Below are positions 26,913 to 36,056 of a DNA stretch of 64,000 bases, piece by piece. Each line of letters starts with the position of its first letter. Position 1 is the first letter of the stretch. The notes under the pieces are model-generated. The model worked only from the letters and a program-made list of their open reading frames with translations. It had not been told where the DNA came from and did not search any database. This stretch comes from Caloramator quimbayensis (GTDB lineage: Bacteria; Bacillota; Clostridia; Clostridiales; Caloramatoraceae): assembly GCF_900167605.1 (NCBI RefSeq), contig NZ_FUYH01000006.1, positions 1 to 64,000 on the forward strand. The letters run 5' to 3'. A program made the translations under genes and the position numbers.

Positions 26913-27941
26913 ATGAAAAAAACATTAGCTGTTTTATTAATTGCAATTATGTGTACATTCACATTTGCAAGCTGTAAAAAACAAACTAAAAATTCTTTTG
27001 AAGGTCAAAATATAAGGGCTGTTATAGGTTCTACATCAACAAGTGGCGACTCCTATATGATAGCAGATATAACATCTCGTTATCTTTCAAAGCAGTTAAA
27101 AGCCAATATAAAGGTTGATGCTGTTGGTGCAGGTCCTGCTCTTCAAACAATTTCAACAGCAAAGCCAGATGGTAAGACAATTATGATTTTCCATGATATG
27201 ACTTATTTAGGAGTTTTATTTGGTGCCTTTGATAAAAAGTATGCTCTTGAAAATATGGTTATAGGGCCACGTGTTGGTATCAATCCAGGTGCAATATTTG
27301 CAGCAAAAGCATCAGCACCATATAATAATATGAAAGAAATGGCAGAATATTTAAAGGCAAATCCAGATAAGCATGCTCGTGTTGCTGTAGAAGCAGGAGG
27401 AGTATCACATATTGGTTTTATATCATATTATGAATGGGTTGCTAAGCAATATGGACAAGATGTTGCAGACAGGGTTGACGTTGTTATAGGAGGGTCAACT
27501 GCTGATAAATGCCAAATGCTATGGGATGGAAATGCTGATGTAATCTTTGCAGATTATTCTTCACTATTACAATATACCGATCCCAAGGTTGAAGATAAGC
27601 TTAGAATGAAGTTTGTAGGCTTGTTAGATAAAATTGACGGTGAAAGCTGTCCAACATTTGCAGAGATGGGCATAACTTTAAATGGGGAGCCATTTGTATT
27701 CTCAAAGGAGTTTATAATATATCTTCCAAAGGATACACCTGCAGAATTAGTTAAGGAGCTTGATGCAGCTGTAAGTGAAATTTCAAAGGATGAAACATTT
27801 AAGGCTGAAATGGCAAAATTAAAATATAAGGTTGATTATCTCTCAGCTGAAGAAACTAAAAAGCACATAATTGAAAAAAGAGATTCACTTGAAGCTTTAA
27901 TCAAAGCAGCGCCATCATTAGATAAATTAACAGAAAAATAA
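26913..27941 (+). CDS. tctC: Tripartite tricarboxylate transporter, substrate-binding lipoprotein TctC
   Basis: 342 residues. A lipoprotein signal is visible: MKKTLAVLLIAIMCTFTFAS followed by the lipobox cysteine (FASC). The Bug/TctC fold is supported by VIGSTSTSGDSYMIADITSR, GAGPALQTISTAKPDGKTIM and the C-terminal IYLPKDTPAELVKELDAAVS region. It captures the substrate outside the membrane and delivers it to the TctAB permease encoded next. Location inside the aldarate cluster suggests glucarate or galactarate as ligand rather than citrate. It has its own GGGGG ribosome site and a hairpin follows the gene, which may keep its transcript more abundant than that of tctBA. Confidence 0.92.
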   Translation: MKKTLAVLLIAIMCTFTFASCKKQTKNSFEGQNIRAVIGSTSTSGDSYMIADITSRYLSKQLKANIKVDAVGAGPALQTISTAKPDGKTIMIFHDMTYLGVLFGAFDKKYALENMVIGPRVGINPGAIFAAKASAPYNNMKEMAEYLKANPDKHARVAVEAGGVSHIGFISYYEWVAKQYGQDVADRVDVVIGGSTADKCQMLWDGNADVIFADYSSLLQYTDPKVEDKLRMKFVGLLDKIDGESCPTFAEMGITLNGEPFVFSKEFIIYLPKDTPAELVKELDAAVSEISKDETFKAEMAKLKYKVDYLSAEETKKHIIEKRDSLEALIKAAPSLDKLTEK

Positions 27942-27956
27942 TATTGACAGTTAGGG

Positions 27957-27986
27957 TAAGGGTAGGGTTAAAAGCCTCTGCCCTTA
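27957..27986 (+). terminator. Stem-loop between tctC and tctB
   Basis: TAAGGG-AGG pairs with CCT-CCCTTA, followed by TTCTTAG. It is probably a partial terminator or 3'-end stabiliser that raises the binding-protein level. Confidence 0.5.
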
Positions 27987-28019
27987 TTCTTAGTAAACAG
28001 GATAGTTAGGAGGATAAGG

Positions 28020-28430
28020 ATGTTTGACTTATTTAAAATTAAAATAGTCTATTCAAAGTCCCATTGGGTTATGCCTAAGATTATTATCGGAGTGCTTATA
28101 ATATTAGGTATTATAATATTAATTCAAGAGTCAATGAAAGCAAAAAGAGAGAACAGGCCACTTTTTAATTTTAAAGGCAAAAGATTTTTTGTAGAAAACT
28201 ATGATAAGCTTAAGCTGTTCGGTTCAATAGCTCTTTTAATTATATATATATATGCTATGAAATTTTTAGGCTTTATATTTGGAAGCATTATCGTAATATC
28301 ATTATTTAATATATTATATTCTCCTAAAAAGGATAAAAAATCTATTTTAATCTGTATAGCAATATCAGTTATAGAAACTCTTATCTTATGGTTTGTATTT
28401 GGATACTTATTTGAAATAACTCTACCATAA
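28020..28430 (+). CDS. tctB: Tripartite tricarboxylate transporter, small membrane subunit TctB
   Basis: 136 residues with four membrane segments (near residues 20-40, 62-80, 82-100 and 112-135). The order and size match TctB, the small subunit. Sequence conservation in this family is poor, so the call depends on its place between tctC and tctA. It starts behind AGGAGG and ends nine bases before the likely tctA region. It forms the permease with TctA. Confidence 0.88.
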   Translation: MFDLFKIKIVYSKSHWVMPKIIIGVLIILGIIILIQESMKAKRENRPLFNFKGKRFFVENYDKLKLFGSIALLIIYIYAMKFLGFIFGSIIVISLFNILYSPKKDKKSILICIAISVIETLILWFVFGYLFEITLP

Positions 28431-28438
28431 AGAAAGGA

Positions 28439-29938
28439 TTGGTGAATTTTGTGATTACGTTTGGTATTGTTCAATTTTTTGCTGCGCTTATAGGTGTTAT
28501 AATTGGCATAATATTTGGAGCCTTGCCAGGAATGACAGCAACTATGGCGGTAGTTGTATTTCTTCCTTTAACCTATGCTTATGACTTAAGTACTTCCTTA
28601 TATCTTCTTCTTGGCTTATATGTAGGAGGTATAAGTGGAGGGTTGATACCTGCAATACTTATTAACATACCTGGAACACCATCATCAATAACTACAGGCT
28701 TTGATGGGTATCCTATGGCAAAGCGCGGTGAAGGTGTTCGCGCATTAAGAATTGGAATTACAGCTTCATTAGTTGGAGGCATTATAAGTTTAATTGTATT
28801 GGCATTTTTTACACCGGTACTTGCCCGTTTTGCAATAAAATTTTCAGCAGTTGAAAAGTTTTTAGTAATACTTTTTGCTATGACAGTTATTGCAGCTTTA
28901 TCAAGGGGAAATATGACAAAAGGTATTTTTTCTGGTTTTTTGGGCGTTCTAATTTCTCTTATTGGTATTTTCCCAGACAATCAGATGATGAGGATGGTAC
29001 CAAAGATTTTTGCTGATCAGCTAAGAGATGGTTTTCAACTTCTGCCGGTACTAATAGGGTTATTTGCGTTTTCACAGATGTTTGAACAAGCAGAAAATGG
29101 CATGAAAGATACCTTTGTAGAGGAAGATGTTTTAAAAGGTAAGCAGACAAGGAAATTTTCTTTTAAAGACCTTAAAGGGCAGAGTATAAATTTGATTAGG
29201 TCAAGCTTAATTGGAACATTTATAGGCGTTTTACCTGGAGTTGGAGGCAGTGCAGCTTCACTTATGTCCTATTCACAATGCAAAGCCTGGTCTAAGCATC
29301 CTGAAAAATTAGGAACTGGACAAGTTGAAGGACTGGTTGCAAGTGAAGCAGCAAACAACGGATTAACAGGAGGGGCATTAGTTCCACTTTTATCTCTTGG
29401 AATTCCAGGTGACTCAACAACTGCTGCCTTAGTTGGTGCTTTCATGCTTCAAGGTGTACAAGTTGGACCTTTGTTTATATCTCAAAATCCTAAACTTTGG
29501 TATACAATTTTATTTGCATTATTATTATGCAATATACTTATGTTTATTGTAATGTTTTATCCTATAAAATATCTTGCAAATATTATTAAAGTACCTATGA
29601 GTAAGCTATATCCTGCAGTTGTTTTGATGAGTGTTGTAGGAGCATTTTCTGCAAGAAATGGTAATATGTTTGATGTAGTTACATTGATTGTTTTTGGCGT
29701 TATTGGCTATTTATTTGGCAAAATAGGTTTGCCAAGCACCACTTTTTTAATAGGATTCATTTTAGGAAGGGATTTGGAGAAATATTTTGTTGATTCTCTA
29801 AAGGGTTCTGGAGGAAGCTTATTAGTATTCTTCCAAAGGCCAATGGGATTAGTAATATGGGGCTTAATAATTATATTCTTAATTTATGCTTTCTTTGATA
29901 ATAGGAGGGCACGTAAGCAAAATTCAGCAGCAGCATAA
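28439..29938 (+). CDS. tctA: Tripartite tricarboxylate transporter, large membrane subunit TctA
   Basis: 499 residues with about eleven to twelve membrane segments. Diagnostic segments are IIFGALPGMTATMAVVVFLP, YVGGISGGLIPAILINIPGT, GFDGYPMAKRGEG and, in the second half, GTFIGVLPGVGGSAASLMSY and LSLGIPGDSTTAALVGAFML. These repeated PG-rich motifs form the transport pathway. It works with TctB and TctC to import an organic acid with sodium or proton flow. The start is unclear: in-frame TTG 28439, GTG 28442 and GTG 28451 are all possible, with 28451 best placed behind GGTGA. The substrate is inferred to be an aldarate. Confidence 0.93.
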   Translation: MVNFVITFGIVQFFAALIGVIIGIIFGALPGMTATMAVVVFLPLTYAYDLSTSLYLLLGLYVGGISGGLIPAILINIPGTPSSITTGFDGYPMAKRGEGVRALRIGITASLVGGIISLIVLAFFTPVLARFAIKFSAVEKFLVILFAMTVIAALSRGNMTKGIFSGFLGVLISLIGIFPDNQMMRMVPKIFADQLRDGFQLLPVLIGLFAFSQMFEQAENGMKDTFVEEDVLKGKQTRKFSFKDLKGQSINLIRSSLIGTFIGVLPGVGGSAASLMSYSQCKAWSKHPEKLGTGQVEGLVASEAANNGLTGGALVPLLSLGIPGDSTTAALVGAFMLQGVQVGPLFISQNPKLWYTILFALLLCNILMFIVMFYPIKYLANIIKVPMSKLYPAVVLMSVVGAFSARNGNMFDVVTLIVFGVIGYLFGKIGLPSTTFLIGFILGRDLEKYFVDSLKGSGGSLLVFFQRPMGLVIWGLIIIFLIYAFFDNRRARKQNSAAA

Positions 29939-29969
29939 ATTTTATTGACAATAAAAAGGAGGGAAAAAA

Positions 29970-31487
29970 TTGAGTGCTCCGTTATATATTAAGATTAACG
30001 ATAAGGATAATGTAGCAATTGCAGTAAAAGACATTAAAGCTGGAACTGAAATAATGGATGGGATAATAACATCTCAGGACATACCCCAGGCTCATAAAAT
30101 TGCCTTAACTAATATTCCTAAAGATGGTGAGATTATTCGCTATGGTGTGGTAATAGGATATGCTATAAATCCTATTAAAAAAGGTGACTGGATTAATGAA
30201 AAGATGCTTAAATTACCAACCCCACCATCATTAGATGATATGAAGTTTGCAAAAAATATAGTAACTGATTTGCCTGAGCATCCAGTTAAAACATGGCAAG
30301 GATACGTTAATCCAAATGGGGGATATGCAGGTACAAGAAATATATTAGGTATTATTACAACTGTCCAATGTGTAACTGGTGTGTTAAATGTAGCGATAGA
30401 TAGAATGAAAAAAGAGCTTTTACCAAAATATCCTAATGTTGATGATATAGTGGCAATTAATCATGCCTATGGTTGTGGAGTTGCAATTAATGCTCCTGAG
30501 GCAAAGATACCAATTCGAACTATTAAAAATATAGCCAAGCATCCTAACTTTGGAGGAGAATTGATGGTTGTGGGGTTAGGGTGTGAAAAATTGACTGTAG
30601 ATATGATTTTAGATAAAGCTGATATTTCTCCGGATAACGTTATTATTCTTCAGGATATAAAAGGGTTTGAAGCAATGATAGAAGCCCTTATGGAAATGGC
30701 AGATAAAAAACTTTCAAAGTTAAATGAAAGAAGGCGTGTAGAATTACCACTATCTGACTTAATAATTGGTATGCAGTGTGGAGGAAGTGATGCATTTTCA
30801 GGTATTACTGCAAATCCAGCAGCAGGCTATGCAGCAGATTTGCTTGTAAAGGGAGGAGCTACAGTCCTTTTTTCTGAAGTAACAGAGGTTAGAGATGGAG
30901 TTCATATTATTGCTGAGCGCTGTATTGATGAGGAAGTTGGTAAAAAGCTGGCAGATGAGATGAGGTGGTATGATAACTATCTTGAAAAAGGTGAAGTAGA
31001 TAGAAGTGCTAACCCAACACCTGGGAATAAAAAAGGAGGATTATCTAATATCGTAGAAAAAGCTATGGGCTCTATTGCAAAATCTGGAACTTCACCAATA
31101 GTTGAAGTACTATCTCCTGCAGAGCGCCCTACAAAAAAAGGGCTGATTTTTGCTGCAACCCCTGCAAGCGATATAGTCTGTGGACCATGTCAGCTTGCTT
31201 CAGGTATAGGCCTTCAAGTGTTTATGACTGGGCGAGGCACTCCATATAGTTTAGCAGTAGCTCCAGTTGTAAAAGTGTGCTCAAGGAATGATATGAAAGA
31301 TTTGTGGTATGACCTTATAGATGTTAATGCTGGTCCAATTGCATCAGGAGATGCTACAATACCAGAGATTGGAACTTTATTGTTTAATTTAATAATAGAT
31401 GTGGCAAGTGGAAGGAAGAAAAGCTTAGCTGAAAAATATAAACTTTATAATGATTTTTGCATTTTTAATCCTGCGCCTATTACCTGA
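29970..31487 (+). CDS. garD: Galactarate dehydratase
   Basis: 505 residues, close to the E. coli GarD length. The N-terminal SAF domain ([20 protein letters not shown], then [14 protein letters not shown]) is followed by the UxaA/GarD catalytic domain, with [63 protein letters not shown] and TDRSANP-type sequence ([15 protein letters not shown]). It dehydrates galactarate to 5-dehydro-4-deoxy-D-glucarate, joining the gudD product. It starts with TTG behind AAGGAGGG. Iron is the usual cofactor in this family. It is encoded between the transporter and the downstream aldolase, and is very likely in the same transcript as tctA. Confidence 0.95.
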   Translation: MSAPLYIKINDKDNVAIAVKDIKAGTEIMDGIITSQDIPQAHKIALTNIPKDGEIIRYGVVIGYAINPIKKGDWINEKMLKLPTPPSLDDMKFAKNIVTDLPEHPVKTWQGYVNPNGGYAGTRNILGIITTVQCVTGVLNVAIDRMKKELLPKYPNVDDIVAINHAYGCGVAINAPEAKIPIRTIKNIAKHPNFGGELMVVGLGCEKLTVDMILDKADISPDNVIILQDIKGFEAMIEALMEMADKKLSKLNERRRVELPLSDLIIGMQCGGSDAFSGITANPAAGYAADLLVKGGATVLFSEVTEVRDGVHIIAERCIDEEVGKKLADEMRWYDNYLEKGEVDRSANPTPGNKKGGLSNIVEKAMGSIAKSGTSPIVEVLSPAERPTKKGLIFAATPASDIVCGPCQLASGIGLQVFMTGRGTPYSLAVAPVVKVCSRNDMKDLWYDLIDVNAGPIASGDATIPEIGTLLFNLIIDVASGRKKSLAEKYKLYNDFCIFNPAPIT

Positions 31488-31537
31488 TAAAAAATTGTAT
31501 ATATCGTACAATAATATTCAATAATTTAATACATGAT

Positions 31538-31554
31538 TAACATGTTAAAAAGTT
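31538..31554 (+). promoter_or_regulatory. Shared motif, copy 2 (candidate CdaR site)
   Basis: TAACATGTTAAAAAGTT, identical to 25425-25441, lies about 67 bases before the aldolase gene. It suggests a second regulated promoter inside the aldarate cluster. Confidence 0.55.
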
Positions 31555-31620
31555 TGAAAATATTTTAAATTATATTTAAACAGAAGAGCAAATAATGTAA
31601 AAGCCATAAAGGAGGTTCAC

Positions 31621-32523
31621 ATGTTAAAAGTAGAAGATTTAAAAGGAGTAATCCCCCCAATTGTAACTCCTGTGGATGATGAAGAAAATGTAGACGAACA
31701 AGGCCTCAAAAAAGTAATTGATTATGTTATTAGTGGAGGAGTTCATGGTGTTTTTGTACTTGGGAGCAATGGGGAATTCTATGCATTCGACTATGAAAAT
31801 AAAAAAAGAGCTGTTGAGATAACAGTAAGACATGTAAATAAAAGAGTCCCTGTGTATGTAGGTGCCAGTGCTATTACAACAAAGGAATGTATTAAATTAG
31901 CTAAGATGGCTGAAGAGGCAGGGGCAGACGCAGTAACTGTACTTACACCTATGTTTATAAAACCTAATGAAAAAGAAATGTACAACCATTTTGAAGCTAT
32001 TGCTAAATCAACGAGCCTTCCTGTGATTTTGTATAATAACCCGGATAAAACTACAAATAATATTTCTGTTTCACTGCTTGAAAAATTATCAAAGATTGAG
32101 AATATTATAGGAATTAAAAATACATCCTTTGATTTTGCTCAAACAGTAGAATATATAAGAGTTACAAGGGATAATAAAAATTTTAAAGTACTTAGTGGGT
32201 CAGATTATTTGATTTATGCAACTTTAGCTTACGGTGGAGCAGGTTGTGTTGCTGGTACAGCAAATGTAGCTCCAAGATTAGTAGTTGATATTTATGAAAA
32301 ATATATGGCTGGGGACTATAAAGGAGCGATAGATGCTCAATACAAGCTTATTCCTCTAAGAAATGCATATAATTATGGGAGTTTTCCAGTACCTATGAAG
32401 GATTGCCTGAATATATTAGGGTTAGAAATAGGGCATCCGGTAAAACCAATTGACCACTGCAGTGAAGAAAAGCTTCAGGCAATTAAAAAAGTTTTAGATG
32501 ATTTAGGTTTAACCAATATGTAG
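31621..32523 (+). CDS. DHDPS/N-acetylneuraminate-lyase family aldolase, likely 5-dehydro-4-deoxyglucarate aldolase
   Basis: 300 residues, a class I aldolase of the DapA fold. The Schiff-base lysine is in IIGIKNTSF (Lys166) and the proton-transfer tyrosine in ILYNNPDKTTN (Tyr138). The GTTGE loop of DapA is replaced by GSNGE at residues 48-52. True DapA is unlikely in this operon. Downstream genes for tartronate semialdehyde reductase and glycerate kinase require an aldolase that yields pyruvate and tartronate semialdehyde. No GarL-type class II aldolase is present in the cluster, so this protein probably fills that step. A dehydratase giving 2-oxoglutarate semialdehyde (KdgD-like) is the alternative, but it would leave the next two genes unexplained. 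Confidence 0.85.
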   Translation: MLKVEDLKGVIPPIVTPVDDEENVDEQGLKKVIDYVISGGVHGVFVLGSNGEFYAFDYENKKRAVEITVRHVNKRVPVYVGASAITTKECIKLAKMAEEAGADAVTVLTPMFIKPNEKEMYNHFEAIAKSTSLPVILYNNPDKTTNNISVSLLEKLSKIENIIGIKNTSFDFAQTVEYIRVTRDNKNFKVLSGSDYLIYATLAYGGAGCVAGTANVAPRLVVDIYEKYMAGDYKGAIDAQYKLIPLRNAYNYGSFPVPMKDCLNILGLEIGHPVKPIDHCSEEKLQAIKKVLDDLGLTNM

Positions 32524-32545
32524 TATGAAAGAGCGGTGTATCTGA

Positions 32546-33793
32546 ATGAGTACAATCAGGGAAGATGCCTTAAAAATTATAGATGAGTCTATTAAAGCTG
32601 TAATGCCAGAAGCAGCTGTTATAAAAGCCCTTGAAAATAAAGTATTTGAAGGCAATGTAATTGTAATTGCTATTGGAAAGGCTGCTTGGAATATGGCAAA
32701 AGCTACTAAGGATACATTAAAAGATAAAGTTACAAAGGGCATTGTTATTACAAAATATAATCATTCTAAAGGTCCTATTGAAGGCTTTGAAATAATTGAA
32801 GCAGGCCATCCAATCCCGGATAAAAATTCAGTGTTAGGGGCTTCAAGGGCTATAGAGATAGTTTCAAATTTAACTGAAAAAGATAATGTAATATTTTTAA
32901 TTTCCGGTGGAGGATCAGCGCTATTTGAAAAGCCAGCAGATGGAGTGGAGCTTGAGGATATAATTGATATTACAGATCAGCTTTTATCCTGCGGGGCTGA
33001 TATTGTTGAAATAAATACTATAAGAAAGCATCTTTCGGCAGTTAAAGGTGGAAGGTTTGCTCTTCTGTGTAATAAAGCAAAAATTTATGCAATAGTGTTA
33101 TCTGATGTAATTGGTAACAGATTGGATTCAATTGCTTCAGGTCCTGCTTATCCTGATAGTTCAACATCACAAGAAGCTATAAGCATTATAGAAAAATATG
33201 GTTTGAAAGTTAGTGAGCGTTTAATAGATGTTTTAAAGTTAGAAACCCCAAAGAAAATAGATAACTGCGAAACGGTTATTACTGGGAGCGTTGATGCTCT
33301 ATGTGAGGCAGCTTCAAAAGCAGCAGAAAAATTAGGATATAATGTTGTGTTTTTAACATCAACGTTAGAATGTGAAGCAAAAGAGGCAGGCAGGTTCATT
33401 TCAGCAATTGCAAGGGAAATTAAAAAAGGCTCTTCAAGTATAAAACCTCCTTGTGCAATAATCGCTGGTGGTGAAACGGTTGTGCGTATCACAGGAAGTG
33501 GAAAAGGCGGAAGAAATCAGGAATTAGCATTATCAGCAGCTTTAGGTATTGAAGGCCTTGAAAATGTTGTTATATTTTCAGTAGGTTCTGATGGAACTGA
33601 TGGACCAACTGATGCAGCAGGTGGTATTGTTGATGGACAGACAGCAAATAGAATAAGGAAAACAAAAATAGAACCTGTTGTTTATCTTGATAATAATGAT
33701 TCTTATAATGCACTAAAATCAAGTGGGGATTTAATTATTACAGGTTCAACAGGTACAAATGTAAATGACTTAATAGTTTTATTAATAAAATAA
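32546..33793 (+). CDS. Glycerate 2-kinase, MOFRL type
   Basis: 415 residues of the type-2 glycerate kinase family (GckA/TtuD). The N-terminal GckA domain shows IVIAIGKAAWNMAKA and NVIFLISGGGSALFEKPADG. The C-terminal MOFRL part has GGETVVRITGSGKGGRNQEL and IFSVGSDGTDGPTDAAGGIV, the family signature. It uses ATP to make 2-phosphoglycerate from D-glycerate, which then enters lower glycolysis. The start follows the aldolase by 22 bases with a weak ribosome site, and the reductase gene follows by 26 bases. Position between aldolase and reductase supports the glycerate end of aldarate catabolism. This is not the GarK/GlxK type-1 fold. Confidence 0.93.
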   Translation: MSTIREDALKIIDESIKAVMPEAAVIKALENKVFEGNVIVIAIGKAAWNMAKATKDTLKDKVTKGIVITKYNHSKGPIEGFEIIEAGHPIPDKNSVLGASRAIEIVSNLTEKDNVIFLISGGGSALFEKPADGVELEDIIDITDQLLSCGADIVEINTIRKHLSAVKGGRFALLCNKAKIYAIVLSDVIGNRLDSIASGPAYPDSSTSQEAISIIEKYGLKVSERLIDVLKLETPKKIDNCETVITGSVDALCEAASKAAEKLGYNVVFLTSTLECEAKEAGRFISAIAREIKKGSSSIKPPCAIIAGGETVVRITGSGKGGRNQELALSAALGIEGLENVVIFSVGSDGTDGPTDAAGGIVDGQTANRIRKTKIEPVVYLDNNDSYNALKSSGDLIITGSTGTNVNDLIVLLIK

Positions 33794-33819
33794 TTTATCA
33801 GTAGAAAGGGGTAATTAAA

Positions 33820-34704
33820 ATGAAAATAGGTTTTATAGGACTTGGAATTATGGGAAAGCCAATGGCAAAAAATTTGATTAAAGCAGGTTATGAATTAGTT
33901 GTATTAGATTTAAATAAGGCTGCTGTTGATGAATTAACAGCTCTTGGAGCTCAAGCTGGAAAATCTAATGTAGATATTGCAAATCAATGTGATGTCATCA
34001 TAACAATGCTTCCAAATTCTCCTCATGTTAAGGCAGTAGTTTTAGGTGAAGGCGGTATAATTGAAGGAGTTAAGCCAGGAACAATTCTTATAGATATGAG
34101 TTCAATAGCACCTTTGGCAAGCCGTGAAATATATGAAGCATTAGCACAAAAAGGAGTTGAAATGCTTGATGCACCTGTAAGTGGTGGTGAACCAAAGGCA
34201 ATAGATGGGACATTGTCAGTTATGGTAGGTGGTAAGAAAGAGATTTTCGATAAGTGTTATGATATAATGAAAGCTATGGCAAGTTCAGTAGTATACATTG
34301 GGGAAATTGGAGCAGGGAATATTGCAAAGCTTTGTAACCAGATTGTAGTTGCTATAAATATTGCTGCTGTTTCAGAGGCTCTAATTCTTGCAAAGAAGGC
34401 AGGAGTTTCACCTGATTTAGTTTATCAGGCAATAAGAGGTGGCCTTGCAGGAAGTACAGTAATGGATGCAAAGGCTCCAATGATGATGGACAGAAATTTC
34501 AAACCTGGATTTAGAATAGATCTTCATATTAAAGATTTGAATAATGTTCTTGAAACATCTCATAGCGTAGGTGCTCCTCTTCCATTAACTGCCCAGCTAA
34601 TGGAGATTATGCAGGCAATAAAATTAGATGGCTGTGGAGTTGAGGATCATGCAAGTATTGTAAAATTCTATGAAAAATTAGCAGAGGTTGAAGTTACAAG
34701 ATAA
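33820..34704 (+). CDS. garR: Tartronate semialdehyde reductase
   Basis: 294 residues of the beta-hydroxyacid dehydrogenase family. The nucleotide-binding start is MKIGFIGLGIMGKPMAKNLI. The substrate loop is DAPVSGGEPKAIDGTLSVMV, and the catalytic lysine lies in GNIAKLCNQIVVAINIAAVS. The C-terminal helix includes KDLNNVLETSHSVGAPLPLT. This set is typical of GarR/GlxR. It reduces tartronate semialdehyde to D-glycerate with NADH or NADPH. As the last enzyme gene of the aldarate operon it joins the aldolase product to the glycerate kinase. A strong hairpin follows. Related 3-hydroxyisobutyrate dehydrogenases are excluded mainly by context. Confidence 0.94.
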   Translation: MKIGFIGLGIMGKPMAKNLIKAGYELVVLDLNKAAVDELTALGAQAGKSNVDIANQCDVIITMLPNSPHVKAVVLGEGGIIEGVKPGTILIDMSSIAPLASREIYEALAQKGVEMLDAPVSGGEPKAIDGTLSVMVGGKKEIFDKCYDIMKAMASSVVYIGEIGAGNIAKLCNQIVVAINIAAVSEALILAKKAGVSPDLVYQAIRGGLAGSTVMDAKAPMMMDRNFKPGFRIDLHIKDLNNVLETSHSVGAPLPLTAQLMEIMQAIKLDGCGVEDHASIVKFYEKLAEVEVTR

Positions 34705-34713
34705 TTGAATAAA

Positions 34714-34773
34714 TAAGAATAATTAACACAAGATACGGAATTTTATATATGTATCTTGTGTTAATTATTCTTA
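34714..34773. terminator. Long perfect hairpin closing the aldarate operon
   Basis: The left arm 34714-34736 (TAAGAATAATTAACACAAG then ATAC) pairs perfectly over 23 bases with 34751-34773, across a 14-base AT-rich loop. There is no T-run after it, so termination or 3'-end protection are both possible. Confidence 0.6.
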
Positions 34774-34890
34774 AATGGGTATCTTAAAGGCAATAGAGAT
34801 TGAGAGAATGAGGGTTCGAGAAAAAAGTAAATTTAAATATTTAATAGGATTTTACTTAATTATAAGACAAAATAATACGTAAGGGGTTTT

Positions 34891-35835
34891 ATGATGAATT
34901 TATTTTTGCAGATGTTAAACCTTCAGATTGCAATGTTTCTTCTGGTGCTTGTTGGCGTTATTGCAAAAAAAAGAAAAATTATCAGCAGTCAAGTACAAAA
35001 GAGCTTATCTGATTTATTAATTTATTTTATTTTACCATCTAATATCATTGAATCATTTCATGGCAATTTAACACCTGATTTAATTAAAAACTCAGTTGCA
35101 GCTTTTATTATATCATTTACTATACAGATACTTTCTATTTTTTTAGGTAAACTTTTATTTTCACATTTTTCAGATGATATGAAACCTGTTATGAAATATG
35201 GACTTATTTGTTCAAATTCTAGTTTTATTGGATTGCCGGTTATTAACAATATTTATAATTCAATTGGTGTATTATATGCATCTATTTTTCAAATACCTAT
35301 TCGTATTATGATTTGGACTTCAGGATTAGCTCTGTTTACAAATAAAAGTGAAGATAAAAATGTTAGAAAAAAGAATTTTTTTACAAAAGAAACAGTTAAA
35401 AGTTTAATTTTTCATCCTTGTATAATTGCTGTTTTTTTTGGTATTTTTATAATGGCTTTTCATATACCAATACCCATCAGTATAAATCGAAGTATTATTT
35501 TTTTAAGTCAGTGTACGATTCCAATATCAATGATAGTTATAGGATGCATATTGTCAGAATGCAAAATAACACAGATTTTTGATAAAGCAACTTTCTACTT
35601 TACTTTTATTCGTTTGATAGTTTTTCCTTTGCTTATTTTTTCTTTTTTAAAATTAATGAAAGTAAATTCTCTCATCACAGGAGTATCTGTATTGTTAACC
35701 GGAATGCCCGCAGGCGCAACAACAGCAATACTTGCTGACAAATATGGTTGCAACGCTTCATTTGCATCTGGAATTATATTTATTTCAACAGTTTGTTCAA
35801 TAATTACTATACCAATCTTATGTTTACTTTTTTAA
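34891..35835 (+). CDS. AEC-family (auxin efflux carrier-like) transporter
   Basis: 314 residues with ten predicted membrane segments in a five-plus-five pattern. The opening LQIAMFLLVLVGVIAKKRKI and the central YGLICSNSSFIGLPVINNIY are characteristic, as is the late LLTGMPAGATTAILADKYG. AEC proteins move malate, malonate or other organic acids. It comes after the hairpin and has its own ribosome site (AAGGGG), so it may be separately transcribed. An additional aldarate or pyruvate carrier is one guess; the sequence does not identify the substrate. Confidence 0.85.
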   Translation: MMNLFLQMLNLQIAMFLLVLVGVIAKKRKIISSQVQKSLSDLLIYFILPSNIIESFHGNLTPDLIKNSVAAFIISFTIQILSIFLGKLLFSHFSDDMKPVMKYGLICSNSSFIGLPVINNIYNSIGVLYASIFQIPIRIMIWTSGLALFTNKSEDKNVRKKNFFTKETVKSLIFHPCIIAVFFGIFIMAFHIPIPISINRSIIFLSQCTIPISMIVIGCILSECKITQIFDKATFYFTFIRLIVFPLLIFSFLKLMKVNSLITGVSVLLTGMPAGATTAILADKYGCNASFASGIIFISTVCSIITIPILCLLF

Positions 35836-35842
35836 TCCTGTT

Positions 35843-35956
35843 ATGAAATATGATTATATAAAGAAGGCATATGATATACTTAATAATAAACCTAATGCTA
35901 AAATATAGAAAGAAGCTATTGCTATTTTTGAAATATAGCATAATGAAATAGAATAA
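35843..35956 (+). pseudogene. Small decayed reading frame with two in-frame TAG codons
   Basis: From ATG 35843 the frame reads MKYDYIKKAYDILNNKPNAK, then I-stop-KEAIAIFEI-stop-HNEIE and a final TAA. Both interruptions are TAG, one change from tryptophan TGG. There is no good ribosome site. It looks like the remains of a small helical protein, but chance is possible. Confidence 0.3.
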
Positions 35957-35999
35957 ACACACAATAAATTAGGAACACTTAATTGCTTTTAAAACTATG

Positions 36000-36038
36000 C
36001 AAAGGCGGCATGAAAACTTATATTTCTTGCCGCCTTTG
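36000..36038. terminator. Convergent terminator after the phosphohexomutase gene
   Basis: CAAAGGCGGCA pairs with TGCCGCCTTTG, a GC-rich stem placed between converging genes and flanked by T-rich or A-rich runs on both sides. It serves the minus-strand gene ending at 36057. Confidence 0.8.
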
Positions 36039-36056
36039 AAAATTATTTTTGCTGAT

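Noticed and set aside
31621-32523. Assignment as DapA (lysine biosynthesis).
   Set aside because: The gene sits inside an aldarate operon and the GTTGE loop is changed to GSNGE.
35843-35956. TAG recoding as an amino acid.
   Set aside because: Many confident genes here end in TAG, for example the XRE, ImmA and sigma genes, and no pyrrolysine genes are visible.
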